Shown here piece after piece: positions 34,097 to 43,492 of a stretch of DNA of 64,000 nt. The DNA lies in assembly GCF_041224595.1 (NCBI RefSeq), contig NZ_JBGFGN010000164.1, positions 62,001 through 126,000 of the forward strand, in the 5' to 3' direction. The first letter of the stretch is position 1, and every line of letters begins with the position of its first letter. Source of the stretch: Donghicola sp041224595. GTDB lineage: Bacteria; Pseudomonadota; Alphaproteobacteria; Rhodobacterales; Rhodobacteraceae. The notes under the pieces were generated by a model that saw only the letters and a program-made list of their open reading frames with translations, did no database searches and was not told the DNA's origin. The position numbers and the translations under genes are program-made.

Positions 34097-34461
34097 ATCG
34101 TTAGACGAATTGATGCCACATCAGCATCGCGAATCTGACGAGAATCAAACGACAGGCACCCCACTGATAGGTGCACGATCTTTTGAACGGCCTTGACCGA
34201 AAGCATTCGACCATGAGAGAGCTACCGCAATATTTGTGGTTTATAACTTATTTATATCATCGACTACGGTCGGTGACCCGGAAGGTCCAGATGCACAGTG
34301 GAGGGTGCGGATGTTCCGGCAGAGGGAGGAAAAGAGAATGCGCCAAAACGCCCGTTCACTTCGGGACGAGTCCCGGCTGATTTGCTGTCAGCAAGCATGA
34401 CCCTGTCCATGTTCCAAGTCGCCGCACGTCGTCTTTCAGTCACAGGAAAGGTCAGACCGAT

Positions 34462-35115
34462 ATGAGTTACCAGTCCGAGACCCAGCATCAGATTGCCCAG
34501 AATAGCAAACGCCCTGCGATCATCTTTGGGGCAATCTGTCTGGCCGTGGTCGCCGCTATGGCCATCGACACCACCGTTGTACGCATTGGATCTGAACAGG
34601 ATGTGCGCCAACAGGGCTTCTCGCCCGAACAATTTGGGGCAGAGACGTTCCCAGAAGTGCGCACGTTTGTTCAGGAACGTGCCGTCGACGCCAAGACCTT
34701 GTTTGTCGAGGCGGTCGCCGACAAGAAAGCCGCAGGCGAAAAATACGGCGTGATGGCAGGGATCGCCCCTGTGATGCCCGTGACCTTTACTGGCGTTGTG
34801 GGCGAAGGCAAATCTGGCACCTTCTACGTCGCGATCGAGGGGATGGAGGACGCCAAGGTCCGCGTCCAGACCGGCCCTGCCGTCAACGGTACCGAATTGC
34901 GCGACGCGATGGGCACCATTTCGTTCGGCGACTTCACCAACCAGATCGAATACCAGAACGCAGGCTCGGGCATTAACAACGCCATGAAAGCCGAGGTTCT
35001 GGCAGATCTGGACCGCGAAAACCTGACCGGCAAAACCATCGAGGTCACGGGCGTGTTCACCATGCTCAGCGCCAAGAACTGGCTGGTCACGCCGGTGGAG
35101 CTGTCGGTCCAATGA
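34462..35115 (+). CDS. DUF2291 family membrane-anchored periplasmic protein
   Basis: Protein of 217 residues, with one N-terminal membrane segment (about residues 18-39, IIFGAICLAVVAAMAI) and a periplasmic DUF2291 domain. Genes of this family regularly accompany ribose-type sugar ABC importers, as here, but the function is unknown. Its stop overlaps the ATPase start as ATGA. It is first in the importer operon. Confidence 0.8.
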   Translation: MSYQSETQHQIAQNSKRPAIIFGAICLAVVAAMAIDTTVVRIGSEQDVRQQGFSPEQFGAETFPEVRTFVQERAVDAKTLFVEAVADKKAAGEKYGVMAGIAPVMPVTFTGVVGEGKSGTFYVAIEGMEDAKVRVQTGPAVNGTELRDAMGTISFGDFTNQIEYQNAGSGINNAMKAEVLADLDRENLTGKTIEVTGVFTMLSAKNWLVTPVELSVQ

Positions 35116-36653
35116 ACGATATCCCACAGGCAACGCCAGACACCCAAGAGGTTGTCCTTGCTGCGCGCAACGTGGCCAAATCCTATGGCAGCGTGCACGC
35201 GCTCAAGGGTGTGAACTTTGATATCCACCGCGGACAGGTCACGACCCTGTTCGGCGAAAACGGCGCGGGCAAATCCACTTTGATGAAAGTGCTGTCCGGT
35301 GTGATCCAACCCACGACGGGCAAGATCCTGCTGGACGGTCAGCCGGTCAGCTTCACGTCGTCGAGCCACGCGCAGTCCTTGGGTATTTCGATCATTCACC
35401 AAGAACTGAGCCTCGCGCCGAATATGACCGTACGCGACAACATCTTCTTGGGACGCGAAATCCGCACGCCCACCGGCATCGACTACGCCGAAGAAGAACG
35501 CCTGACCCGTCTTTTGATGGAAGAGCTGGAAGAAGACATTGATCCCCTGACCCCGGTCGAGGAATTGCGTCTGGGTCAGCAGCAGATCGTCGAAATCGCG
35601 CGCGCCCTGTCGGTCAAATCGCGCATCCTGATCATGGACGAGCCGACCTCGGCCCTGTCCGCGACCGAGGTTGAGGTACTATTCAAGGTCATCCGTGACC
35701 TGACCAGCCGCGGCGTGTCGATTGTGTACATCTCACACCACCTCGAAGAGGCGCTCACCATCACCGACCACGCCGTGGTTTTGCGCGACGGCAACATGAC
35801 CGCCTACGCACCGCGTTCGGAAATCGATCTGGAGTGGATCGTCCGCAACATGGTGGGCGAGAACTTCGATCTGGGCTCCCCGCCGTCAGGCTACGACTTT
35901 GGCGCCCCTGCCCTGTCAATTCAGGACTTGACCGTTATGGACGAGGCTGGCGCAGGCTTTGCCGTCGTCGACAACCTGTCGCTGGATATCAAAGCAGGTG
36001 AGATCGTCTGCATCTATGGTCTCATGGGGGCCGGACGAACCGAGTTGATGGAAACCGTCGCGGGCCGCATGGGCCAAGCGGCTGGCGAAGTCCGGCTTCA
36101 CGGTCACGAGGTCAGCCACCTGACCATCGCCCAACGCATCGAGTCCGGCCTGTGCTTGGTTCCCGAGGATCGCCAGCGCGACGGGTTGGTGCAGACCATG
36201 AGCGTGGGGCAGAACCTGTCTCTGGCTAGCATCCGCAAGTTCACGCGCGGGATTTTCACCTCTCGCAAGGACGAGAACCAGCTGATCGAGGACTCGATCC
36301 GTGACGTGACCGTCAAAACGGACGGTGGCGACGCGGCAATCGGCTCGCTGTCAGGCGGCAACCAGCAGAAGGTCGTGATCGGCAAGATGCTGGCGACCCA
36401 CCCCACGGTTATCATGCTGGATGAACCCAGCCGCGGCATCGACATCGGCGCCAAGGCCGAGGTGTTCCGCCTGCTCGCAGAGCGCGCCCGTGACGGGCTC
36501 GCCGTACTCTATTCGACCTCCGAAGTCAGTGAATGCCTGTCCATCGCCCACCGCATCATCGTCATGCACAAGGGCCATATCAGTGCCGAATTCGGACCCG
36601 ACGCAACCAAAGAACAGATCATGGCCGCCTCTGGCGAGTCCGTGGCCGCTTAA
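35112..36653 (+). CDS. eryE: sugar ABC importer ATPase (two nucleotide-binding domains)
   Basis: Ribose/xylose-type ABC ATPase of 513 residues with duplicated domains. Domain 1 has Walker A FGENGAGKST, LGQQQIVEIARAL and Walker B ILIMDEPTSALS. Domain 2 has a degenerate Walker A GLMGAGRTEL, signature SGGNQQKVVIGKML and VIMLDEPSRGID. It energises the importer. Erythritol is the probable substrate because the operon is divergent from eryA; rhizobial loci use the names eryEFG for such an importer. Confidence 0.85.
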   Translation: MNDIPQATPDTQEVVLAARNVAKSYGSVHALKGVNFDIHRGQVTTLFGENGAGKSTLMKVLSGVIQPTTGKILLDGQPVSFTSSSHAQSLGISIIHQELSLAPNMTVRDNIFLGREIRTPTGIDYAEEERLTRLLMEELEEDIDPLTPVEELRLGQQQIVEIARALSVKSRILIMDEPTSALSATEVEVLFKVIRDLTSRGVSIVYISHHLEEALTITDHAVVLRDGNMTAYAPRSEIDLEWIVRNMVGENFDLGSPPSGYDFGAPALSIQDLTVMDEAGAGFAVVDNLSLDIKAGEIVCIYGLMGAGRTELMETVAGRMGQAAGEVRLHGHEVSHLTIAQRIESGLCLVPEDRQRDGLVQTMSVGQNLSLASIRKFTRGIFTSRKDENQLIEDSIRDVTVKTDGGDAAIGSLSGGNQQKVVIGKMLATHPTVIMLDEPSRGIDIGAKAEVFRLLAERARDGLAVLYSTSEVSECLSIAHRIIVMHKGHISAEFGPDATKEQIMAASGESVAA

Positions 36654-36674
36654 TCCATACGGAGTTCCCAGATC

Positions 36675-37727
36675 ATGTCTGCACTCAGTTCATCTTCGAA
36701 ATCCTCGCGCTCGGGTCTGTTCGGCGAAGGCTTTGACCTTGGCCGCCTGCTGCTCGAAGGTCGCGCCTTCTTTGCCTTGATCGCGATTATTGTGATCTTC
36801 TCGATCCTGTCGCCCTTCTACTTCTCGGTCAGCAACTTCCTGACCATGTCCAGCCACGTGGCGATCTTTGGCTTCTTGGCCATCGGGATGCTGCTGGTCA
36901 TCCTGAACGGCGGGATCGACCTGTCGGTCGGCTCGACCCTTGGCCTTTGCGGCGTGGTCGCGGGTTGGCTGATGCAGGGCGTCACAATCGAGGCCGCTGG
37001 CGTCATCCTGTACCCGCCGGTTTGGGCTGTCGTCCTGCTGACGCTCGTCCTTGGGGCCATTGTCGGCGCGGTCAACGGCGTGCTCATTGCCTACTTCAAG
37101 GTCCCTGCCTTTGTCGCGACCCTTGGTGTGATGTACGTGGCGCGCGGCGTTGCGCTCTTGATGACCAACGGCCTGACCTTCAACAATCTGGCGGGTAAGC
37201 CGGAACTCGGCAACACCGGCTTTGACTGGCTGGGCTTTAACCGCATCGCCAATGTGCCGATCGGTGTAATCATTCTGGCCGTCCTGGCGATCTCGGTCGG
37301 CCTGATGCTGTCGCGCTCGTCCTTTGGCCGCTGGCTCTATGCGTCTGGTGGCAACGCCCGCGCCGCTGAACTGTCCGGCGTTCCGGTCAAGCGTGTGCAG
37401 ATCGCCGTCTACATGATGTCCGGTGTTTGTGCGGCAATCGCAGGTCTGGTGCTGTCCTCGCAGCTGACCTCGGCGGGTCCGACCGCAGGCACTACCTACG
37501 AATTGACAGCGATTGCAGCCGTTGTGATTGGCGGCGCAGCCCTGACGGGTGGCCGCGGCACAATTCGCGGTACCATGTTGGGTGCCTTTGTTATCGGCTT
37601 CCTGTCTGACGGCCTCGTTATCATTGGGGTAAGTGCTTACTGGCAGACCGTTTTCACCGGCGCCGTGATCGTTCTGGCCGTGCTGCTGAACAGCATCCAG
37701 TACAAGGCCAAGCCCAGAAAATCCTGA
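36675..37727 (+). CDS. eryF: sugar ABC importer permease
   Basis: RbsC-type permease of 350 residues with 8-10 hydrophobic helices and the family signatures IGMLLVILNGGIDLSVGSTL, VPAFVATLGVMYVARG and AAVVIGGAALTGGRGTIRGT. It forms the membrane channel of the probable erythritol importer. It follows the ATPase gene by 21 bp. Confidence 0.87.
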   Translation: MSALSSSSKSSRSGLFGEGFDLGRLLLEGRAFFALIAIIVIFSILSPFYFSVSNFLTMSSHVAIFGFLAIGMLLVILNGGIDLSVGSTLGLCGVVAGWLMQGVTIEAAGVILYPPVWAVVLLTLVLGAIVGAVNGVLIAYFKVPAFVATLGVMYVARGVALLMTNGLTFNNLAGKPELGNTGFDWLGFNRIANVPIGVIILAVLAISVGLMLSRSSFGRWLYASGGNARAAELSGVPVKRVQIAVYMMSGVCAAIAGLVLSSQLTSAGPTAGTTYELTAIAAVVIGGAALTGGRGTIRGTMLGAFVIGFLSDGLVIIGVSAYWQTVFTGAVIVLAVLLNSIQYKAKPRKS

Positions 37728-37832
37728 ATTCTGCGCAGGGGCACCCGGCCAAAGGAGGAGCCGCCCCCTGCGAGATACCCGCCGGTCCGCTGGCACAGTT
37801 TCAAACAACCAAATCCAAAGGGAGAGACCACC

Positions 37833-38780
37833 ATGTTCACCAAAGGTAAGCAGATCCTGCTCGCAGCAGTTGCAGCCGCACCCCTGATGGCGTCGGGCGC
37901 CTGGGCAGACGGCCTGATGACCATCATCGTAAACGACCCCTCGAACCCCTATTGGTTCACCGAAGGTGCCGTCGCCAAGGCAACCGCCGAAGAGCTTGGC
38001 TACGAGACCACCGTTGGCGCACACAAGGGCGACACCAACACCGAAAGCACCCTGATCGACACCGCGATCACCAACCAGGCCAAAGCGATCATCCTTGACC
38101 CCGCGAACGCGGACGGCTCGATCGGTGCGGTGAAGAAGGCTGTGGATGCGGGCATCCCCGTGTTCCTTGTGAACGCAGAGATCAACCAGTCGGGTCTGGC
38201 CAAAGCGCAGCTGGTGTCGAACAACGCACAGGGCGCGGCTCTGGGTGCGCTGCAGTGGGTTGAAGTCGTTGGCGACGAAGGCAAGTATGTCGAACTATTC
38301 GGCGCACCCTCGGACAACAACGCACAGACCCGTTCGAACGGCTACGAAACCGTTCTGACCCAGTACCCCGATCTGGAAAAAGTGGCGATGGAAGTGGCCG
38401 ACTGGGACCGCACCAAAGGCTACAACAAGATGCAGTCGATGCTGCAGGCAAACTCGGACATCAACGCTGTAATCTCGGGTAACGACGAGATGGCGCTGGG
38501 TGCAATCGCAGCTCTGAAAGAAGCGGGCAAGCTGGAAGGCATGACCATCGGCGGCTTTGACGGTTCGCCCGACGCAGTCGAAGCAGTGAAAGCAGGCGAA
38601 ATGGCCTACACCGTTCTGCAGCCCGTCGCCATCTTCTCGGAAGAAGCAGTGCGCCAGGCAGACCACTTCATCAAGACCGGCGAATTGAAGGTCGCAGAAG
38701 AAAAGCAGCTGTTTGACTGTATGATCATCAACGCGGACAATGCAGGCAACTACACCGCACCGTTCGTTCTGTCGGAGTAA
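37833..38780 (+). CDS. eryG: sugar ABC importer periplasmic binding protein
   Basis: Ribose-binding-protein-like (Peripla_BP_4) receptor of 315 residues. The signal peptide runs to about residue 25 (MASGAWA-DG). The mature part starts TIIVNDPSNPYWFTEG and includes AKAIILDPANADGSIGAVKK and VISGNDEMALGAIAAL. GGGAGAG precedes the ATG after a 105-bp gap from the permease. A strong terminator follows, closing the importer operon. Substrate inferred as erythritol from context. Confidence 0.88.
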   Translation: MFTKGKQILLAAVAAAPLMASGAWADGLMTIIVNDPSNPYWFTEGAVAKATAEELGYETTVGAHKGDTNTESTLIDTAITNQAKAIILDPANADGSIGAVKKAVDAGIPVFLVNAEINQSGLAKAQLVSNNAQGAALGALQWVEVVGDEGKYVELFGAPSDNNAQTRSNGYETVLTQYPDLEKVAMEVADWDRTKGYNKMQSMLQANSDINAVISGNDEMALGAIAALKEAGKLEGMTIGGFDGSPDAVEAVKAGEMAYTVLQPVAIFSEEAVRQADHFIKTGELKVAEEKQLFDCMIINADNAGNYTAPFVLSE

Positions 38781-38802
38781 ATCCATAGGATTAAGATGTA
38801 TC

Positions 38803-38833
38803 GAAGGGGCGCACTTGCGCCCCTTCTTTTTTG
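38803..38833 (+). terminator. rho-independent terminator after the ery importer operon
   Basis: GAAGGGGCGC-ACTT-GCGCCCCTTC followed by TTTTTT: a 10-bp perfect stem with a T-run 23 bp past the stop. Confidence 0.92.
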
Positions 38834-39019
38834 TCCAAAGCACACTCCATCAGATCAACGAGGGCAGAAGACCTACGTTAAACATCTATGACTCATACAT
38901 TTTCTCAGCTGTTTAGCTCGCATGCCTTATTCCGGATCAGGTTCACCAAAAGATAGGCTAACGATGCCTGAGACTTGCCGTTGATAAGTAGGACGATTTC
39001 TGAACCGGCGAGACGAGAC

Positions 39020-40678
39020 ATGACCAACCTGAACCCTGAAACATGCGCAGCACTGGATATCCTATCCAATCCTATCATGGTCGCGCGGTCGGACATGACT
39101 GTGGAATACGTGAACAAGGCCGCGTACAGCATGTTTCAAGATCTGGAGGGCGCAATCCGTCAGGACTTGCCCGACTTTGATGTGAACCAGGTCATTGGCA
39201 AATCGATCGACCAGTTTCACAAGACTCCTTCGCGACAGCGCAACCTGATCAAAGGCATGACGGGCGCACACAAAGCTGGCTTTGTGCTTGGTGGTCGCAC
39301 ATTGCATTTCACTGCCACGCCCCAATTTGACGATGCCGGCAACCTACGATGTGTCTATGTCGAATGGACCGACCGCACCGAAGCCATTCATGCCGAAAAT
39401 CAGGTCAAAGCACTGATCAACGGCGTCTCGACCATGTCCGACGCGCAGGCCAAAGGTCAGTTTAGCGCGCGGATCAACGACCCATCGCTTGATGCAACCT
39501 ACGCCAAAGTCGCCGAGGGCGTGAACAACATGATCGCGCACCACATTGACATCAAGAATACCGTCATGGGCGCGATGAAGGCCATCGCGAACGGCGATAC
39601 AGAAATCGAAGTCCCGGACCTCCAAGGCGAAGGCGTCCAAATCTCTGAAGCGATCGCGCAGGCACGCCAGAGCCTCATCGACGTATCACAAGAAATCTCG
39701 CGACTGACAGAGGCAATGACTGACGGCAACCTGTCTGTAGACATCGATCCCGAGCGTCATGTTGGTGTCTACAAGTGCATTGTCGAGGAATTCTCCAAAG
39801 CGTTCACCGGCCTGAATGCCAAAGTGTCAGAGGTTGATCGCCAGATCCATCACCTCAGTGCAGGCATCTCGGATGTGGCGTCAAGCGCGACCAGTCTGAA
39901 TAAAAACACCCAACTGCAGTCAGAAAACGTCGAGCGTATCGCTGCCAGTGTGGAGCAGACCGACTCCATGGTGCAAGCCAACGCCGAAGCGACCAAGGGC
40001 TCGACCGAACTGGTCCGCAACGCAATGGCCGTAGTTACCGGCGGCAAGGGCAAGATCACAGAAATGGTCACCGCGATGGAGGATATTCAGAAATCCTCGA
40101 ATGACATCAGCCGCATTATCAAGGCCATCGATGACATCGCGTTCCAGACCAATCTGCTGGCCCTGAACGCAGCGGTCGAAGCGGCACGCGCAGGCAATCA
40201 CGGACGCGGGTTTGCGGTGGTTGCCCAAGAGGTGCGGAACCTTGCGGGACGTTCGGCCAAGGCTGCCCGCGAGACAGCCGATCTGATCGAAGACTCCACC
40301 AAACGCGTTTCGCTGGGGGCCGAATTGGCGGCAGAAACCGAGCATTCTTTTGCCACGATCGCCGAGAACATTGTGCAAATCGAGAGCGAGACTCAGCGTA
40401 TCGAACAGTCCAGCCAAGAGCAGTCACGCGGAACTGCGCAGATCAGTCACGCCCTTGGCGCGTTCACCACAACGACCATGGAAAATTCGCAACAATCCGA
40501 AACGATGTCCGAGTCGGCACAGAATATGCAGAAGTCGATCCGCGAAGTTCAAGACGTGCTGCGCCAGTTCACCTTGCGGCCAGTTGCGCCCGGCTCTGCA
40601 CAACCGGATTTCAGCAGCATGTCGCCCGACATGATGGCCCGAATCCAAGAGTACATCGCCGCGAATTCCGGCGCCTGA
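39020..40678 (+). CDS. cytosolic PAS-type methyl-accepting chemotaxis protein
   Basis: Chemoreceptor of 552 residues with no transmembrane helix. An N-terminal PAS (about residues 5-125; NPIMVARSDMTVEYVNKAAY, VIGKSIDQFHKTPSRQ) is followed by HAMP-like helices (about 130-250) and the signalling domain with the conserved tip DDIAFQTNLLALNAAVEAAR (near residue 380). No CheR-tethering pentapeptide is seen at the C-terminus. It is the first gene of a three-gene chemosensory set and starts 240 bp after the ery importer, from which a terminator separates it. It probably senses an internal redox or metabolic state. Confidence 0.92.
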   Translation: MTNLNPETCAALDILSNPIMVARSDMTVEYVNKAAYSMFQDLEGAIRQDLPDFDVNQVIGKSIDQFHKTPSRQRNLIKGMTGAHKAGFVLGGRTLHFTATPQFDDAGNLRCVYVEWTDRTEAIHAENQVKALINGVSTMSDAQAKGQFSARINDPSLDATYAKVAEGVNNMIAHHIDIKNTVMGAMKAIANGDTEIEVPDLQGEGVQISEAIAQARQSLIDVSQEISRLTEAMTDGNLSVDIDPERHVGVYKCIVEEFSKAFTGLNAKVSEVDRQIHHLSAGISDVASSATSLNKNTQLQSENVERIAASVEQTDSMVQANAEATKGSTELVRNAMAVVTGGKGKITEMVTAMEDIQKSSNDISRIIKAIDDIAFQTNLLALNAAVEAARAGNHGRGFAVVAQEVRNLAGRSAKAARETADLIEDSTKRVSLGAELAAETEHSFATIAENIVQIESETQRIEQSSQEQSRGTAQISHALGAFTTTTMENSQQSETMSESAQNMQKSIREVQDVLRQFTLRPVAPGSAQPDFSSMSPDMMARIQEYIAANSGA

Positions 40679-40720
40679 GTTAGAACAAACGGTCCGCAAG
40701 ACTGAAGGAGAGTTTGCACC

Positions 40721-43480
40721 ATGCCCGGAGATTTCCCTGCACCGCTGGTGACATCCGCATCAAAACTCATGATGGGCGCAAGCCTCGTGATGCAGGTGCG
40801 TTCCAAGGACGGCATGATTGTCAGTACCAACGATGTCGCCGATACGGTGCTGACCCCTAGTGGGCGCGACCTCGCTGGTACGCCAATCACCAATTATGTC
40901 CGCGAGGGCGACTACCTGCTCGCATCGCTCAGAAAAGCCGCGGACGAAGGCGGGCACAAGATGCTGCACCTTCATCTGAAGGACGATAAGCAGGGTGTAA
41001 CCTTCTTGGTGCTGCATGGCCGAGGCGATCTGAACGACGGATCGCTTATGATCATCGGCAATCTGGTGCCCCAGGACACTGATCTTGTTGGGCAGATTTC
41101 GGCAATCGATCGTGCGCAGGCCGTGATTGAATTCGACCTCGAGGGGCGCGTACAATACGCCAACGAGAACTTCCTGCGCTTGATGAATTACACGCTCGAG
41201 GATGTGATTGGCCGCCACCACCGGATGTTCTGCCACAAATCCTATGCGGACAGCCCCGAATATACCGAATTGTGGAAAGCGCTGCGCGAGGGCGAAGTGC
41301 GCGACGGGGAGTTTGAGCGGGTCACCCGAAATGGACGCTCTGTCTGGATTCGTGCGAACTACAACCCGATCATTGGGCCCGATGGCAAAATCGTGCGCAT
41401 CGTCAAATACGCGATGGACGTCACCGCCGTCAAAGAGGCGGCCGCTGAAAACACGGGCCGCCTGCGCGCGATGGGCAAGGCCATGGCCGTCATCGAATTC
41501 GAATTGAACGGTACGATCATTGGCGCGAACTCAAATTTCTGCAACCTGATGGGCTATCGAAAAGAAGAGATCGCAGGCAAACACCACAGGATTTTTGTCG
41601 ACAACGAAGAGCGGGAAAGCCCCGCCTACAAGCAGTTCTGGCAAAAGCTGGGACGCGGCGAGTTCGATTCTGGTGAATACAAGCGCTATACCAAAGATGG
41701 CGAGCCGGTCTGGATTCAGGCAACCTACAACCCGATTACAGGGCCGGACGGCACCGTCATCAAGGTCATCAAGATCGCGATGGATGTGACGGAAGCCAAG
41801 GTCCAGACCAACGAGCTTGAGGGCGTGTTAGGCGCCGTGCAAAAGCACCACATGATGGTCGAATATGCGCCGGATGGCCGCATTCTAAAAGCGAACGGCA
41901 AGTTCTACGAAATGACCGGTTACACCAAGGGCGATCTTCCGGAGCTGTCCGCTGCGGCACTCTGGTCGCGCGAGGGCACACCCACGCTCGCCTTTAATCG
42001 TTTCTGGAACGAGGTTGCCGCTGGTCGCCCCACAACGGGAGAGTACCGGAAATATGGCGCAGGTGGGATGAGCTTCTTTGTTCAGTCGACCTATGCGCCG
42101 GTTTTGGACCTAAATGGCCGCATCGCCAAAATCGTCGAAGTAGCGCAGGACATCACAACCAACCGGATGCGCAACGCAGACTTCGAGGGCAAAGTCAAAG
42201 CGCTGGATCGCGCGCAGAGTATCGTCGAGTTCGACACAGATGGTCGCATCATTCATGCCAACAAGAATTACTTGGCGCTCATGGGCTACCAGCCCGGAGA
42301 CGTGATCGGTGAACATCACAGCATGTTTGTGAGCCCAGAAGTGGCTGCAAGCGCGGCCTATGCTGAATTCTGGGCCAAGTTGACACGGGGCGAATATCAC
42401 ACGGGGGAATATGTCCGAATTGGAAAGGACAACAAAGAGGTCTTCATCTCGGCCAACTACAACCCGATTTTTGATATTGACGGCAACGTGGTCAAGGTCG
42501 TGAAGTTCGCAACGGACATCACCAAACGCCGCAAACGCAATGCAGAGTTTGAGTCAAAATTCGAGGCGCTGGACCGCTCGCAGGGCGTGGTGGAATTTGA
42601 TCTCGATGGCAATATCCTCAAGGCAAATGACAACTTTCTGCGCATTATCGGCTACTCCATGCGCGAGATCAAAGATCAGCACCATTCGATGCTCTGCTCG
42701 CCGGATTACATCCGATCAAAGGAATATAGGGATTTCTGGATCTCGCTGGCCAAAGGCGAGACGCGCGATGGCAGGTTCCACCGGATGGGCAAGTTCGGCC
42801 GCGACGTCTGGATCCATGCCACCTATTCACCATTGGTCGATGCCAAGAACAACATCGTAGGGGTGATCAAGTACGCCCATGACATCACCGAAAAGGTGCA
42901 ACTCGAAGAGGCGATCAACGACAAGACTCTTGCGATGACCCAAGCGGTGGCGCGTCTGGCAGGCTCGATCGAAGCGATCAATGGATCAACCGCTGATGCT
43001 CTGTCGCGGTCCAAGGACACCAAACAAAGCGCGGCCGCCGGAAACGAAGCGTTGGACAACGCTATCGACAGCATCGAGTTGATCGCAAAATCATCGAACG
43101 AGATTTCAGAGATGGTCCGTGTGATCAGCGACATTGCGAACCAGACCAATCTTCTGGCGTTCAATGCGGCCATCGAAGCGGCCCGCGCGGGCGAGTATGG
43201 CGTTGGGTTCTCGGTTGTGGCCGAAGAGGTCCGCAAACTGGCCGAGCGCAGTTCCGAAGCGGCAATGGAAATCACCAAACTGATTTCCGAGAGCACCAGC
43301 CGAGTCACGATGGGCACCGAACGGTCGCAATCGGCCAGCAAAGCCTTTGGCAGCATCGTCGAGGCCGTGGACAATACCGCGCAGTCGATCACGACCATTT
43401 CGGAACTGGCCAAGGATCAGGACTCGGTTTCGAAAGAAGTCGTCGAACTGATCGAGGCACTTTCTTCGGTGAACACTTAA
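40721..43480 (+). CDS. cytosolic chemoreceptor with an N-terminal sensor and five tandem PAS repeats
   Basis: BdlA-like soluble chemoreceptor of 919 residues. Residues 1-125 form a divergent PAS-like unit. Five PAS repeats then begin at residues 129, 251, 373, 495 and 617, each exactly 122 codons long. Repeats 1, 2, 4 and 5 keep an HH-R/S-MF motif (GRHHRMF, GKHHRIF, GEHHSMF, DQHHSML), which repeat 3 lacks. The signalling domain follows from about residue 740 with the tip SDIANQTNLLAFNAAIEAAR. No membrane helix is seen. AAGGAGAG precedes the ATG. Confidence 0.93.
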   Translation: MPGDFPAPLVTSASKLMMGASLVMQVRSKDGMIVSTNDVADTVLTPSGRDLAGTPITNYVREGDYLLASLRKAADEGGHKMLHLHLKDDKQGVTFLVLHGRGDLNDGSLMIIGNLVPQDTDLVGQISAIDRAQAVIEFDLEGRVQYANENFLRLMNYTLEDVIGRHHRMFCHKSYADSPEYTELWKALREGEVRDGEFERVTRNGRSVWIRANYNPIIGPDGKIVRIVKYAMDVTAVKEAAAENTGRLRAMGKAMAVIEFELNGTIIGANSNFCNLMGYRKEEIAGKHHRIFVDNEERESPAYKQFWQKLGRGEFDSGEYKRYTKDGEPVWIQATYNPITGPDGTVIKVIKIAMDVTEAKVQTNELEGVLGAVQKHHMMVEYAPDGRILKANGKFYEMTGYTKGDLPELSAAALWSREGTPTLAFNRFWNEVAAGRPTTGEYRKYGAGGMSFFVQSTYAPVLDLNGRIAKIVEVAQDITTNRMRNADFEGKVKALDRAQSIVEFDTDGRIIHANKNYLALMGYQPGDVIGEHHSMFVSPEVAASAAYAEFWAKLTRGEYHTGEYVRIGKDNKEVFISANYNPIFDIDGNVVKVVKFATDITKRRKRNAEFESKFEALDRSQGVVEFDLDGNILKANDNFLRIIGYSMREIKDQHHSMLCSPDYIRSKEYRDFWISLAKGETRDGRFHRMGKFGRDVWIHATYSPLVDAKNNIVGVIKYAHDITEKVQLEEAINDKTLAMTQAVARLAGSIEAINGSTADALSRSKDTKQSAAAGNEALDNAIDSIELIAKSSNEISEMVRVISDIANQTNLLAFNAAIEAARAGEYGVGFSVVAEEVRKLAERSSEAAMEITKLISESTSRVTMGTERSQSASKAFGSIVEAVDNTAQSITTISELAKDQDSVSKEVVELIEALSSVNT

Positions 43481-43492
43481 AAGGGGCGGGCC

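Larger units (their letters stand above)
33816..34461. other. 650-bp divergent regulatory region between eryA and the ery importer
   Basis: No credible gene is present. The stretch holds the divergent promoters for eryABC and the ABC importer, a near-perfect 20-bp inverted repeat at 33976-34022, a perfect 15-bp palindrome at 34082-34096, and AGGAAAGG before the DUF2291 start. The long leader on the importer side (34097-34440) is unusual, and I could not fit a known RNA to it. Confidence 0.7.

Noticed and set aside
36690..38024. A 444-codon antisense frame across the importer permease and binding protein genes
   Set aside because: Composition is a His/Asp/Arg/Gln-rich shadow of hydrophobic helices; it spans two well-supported genes and has no domain.
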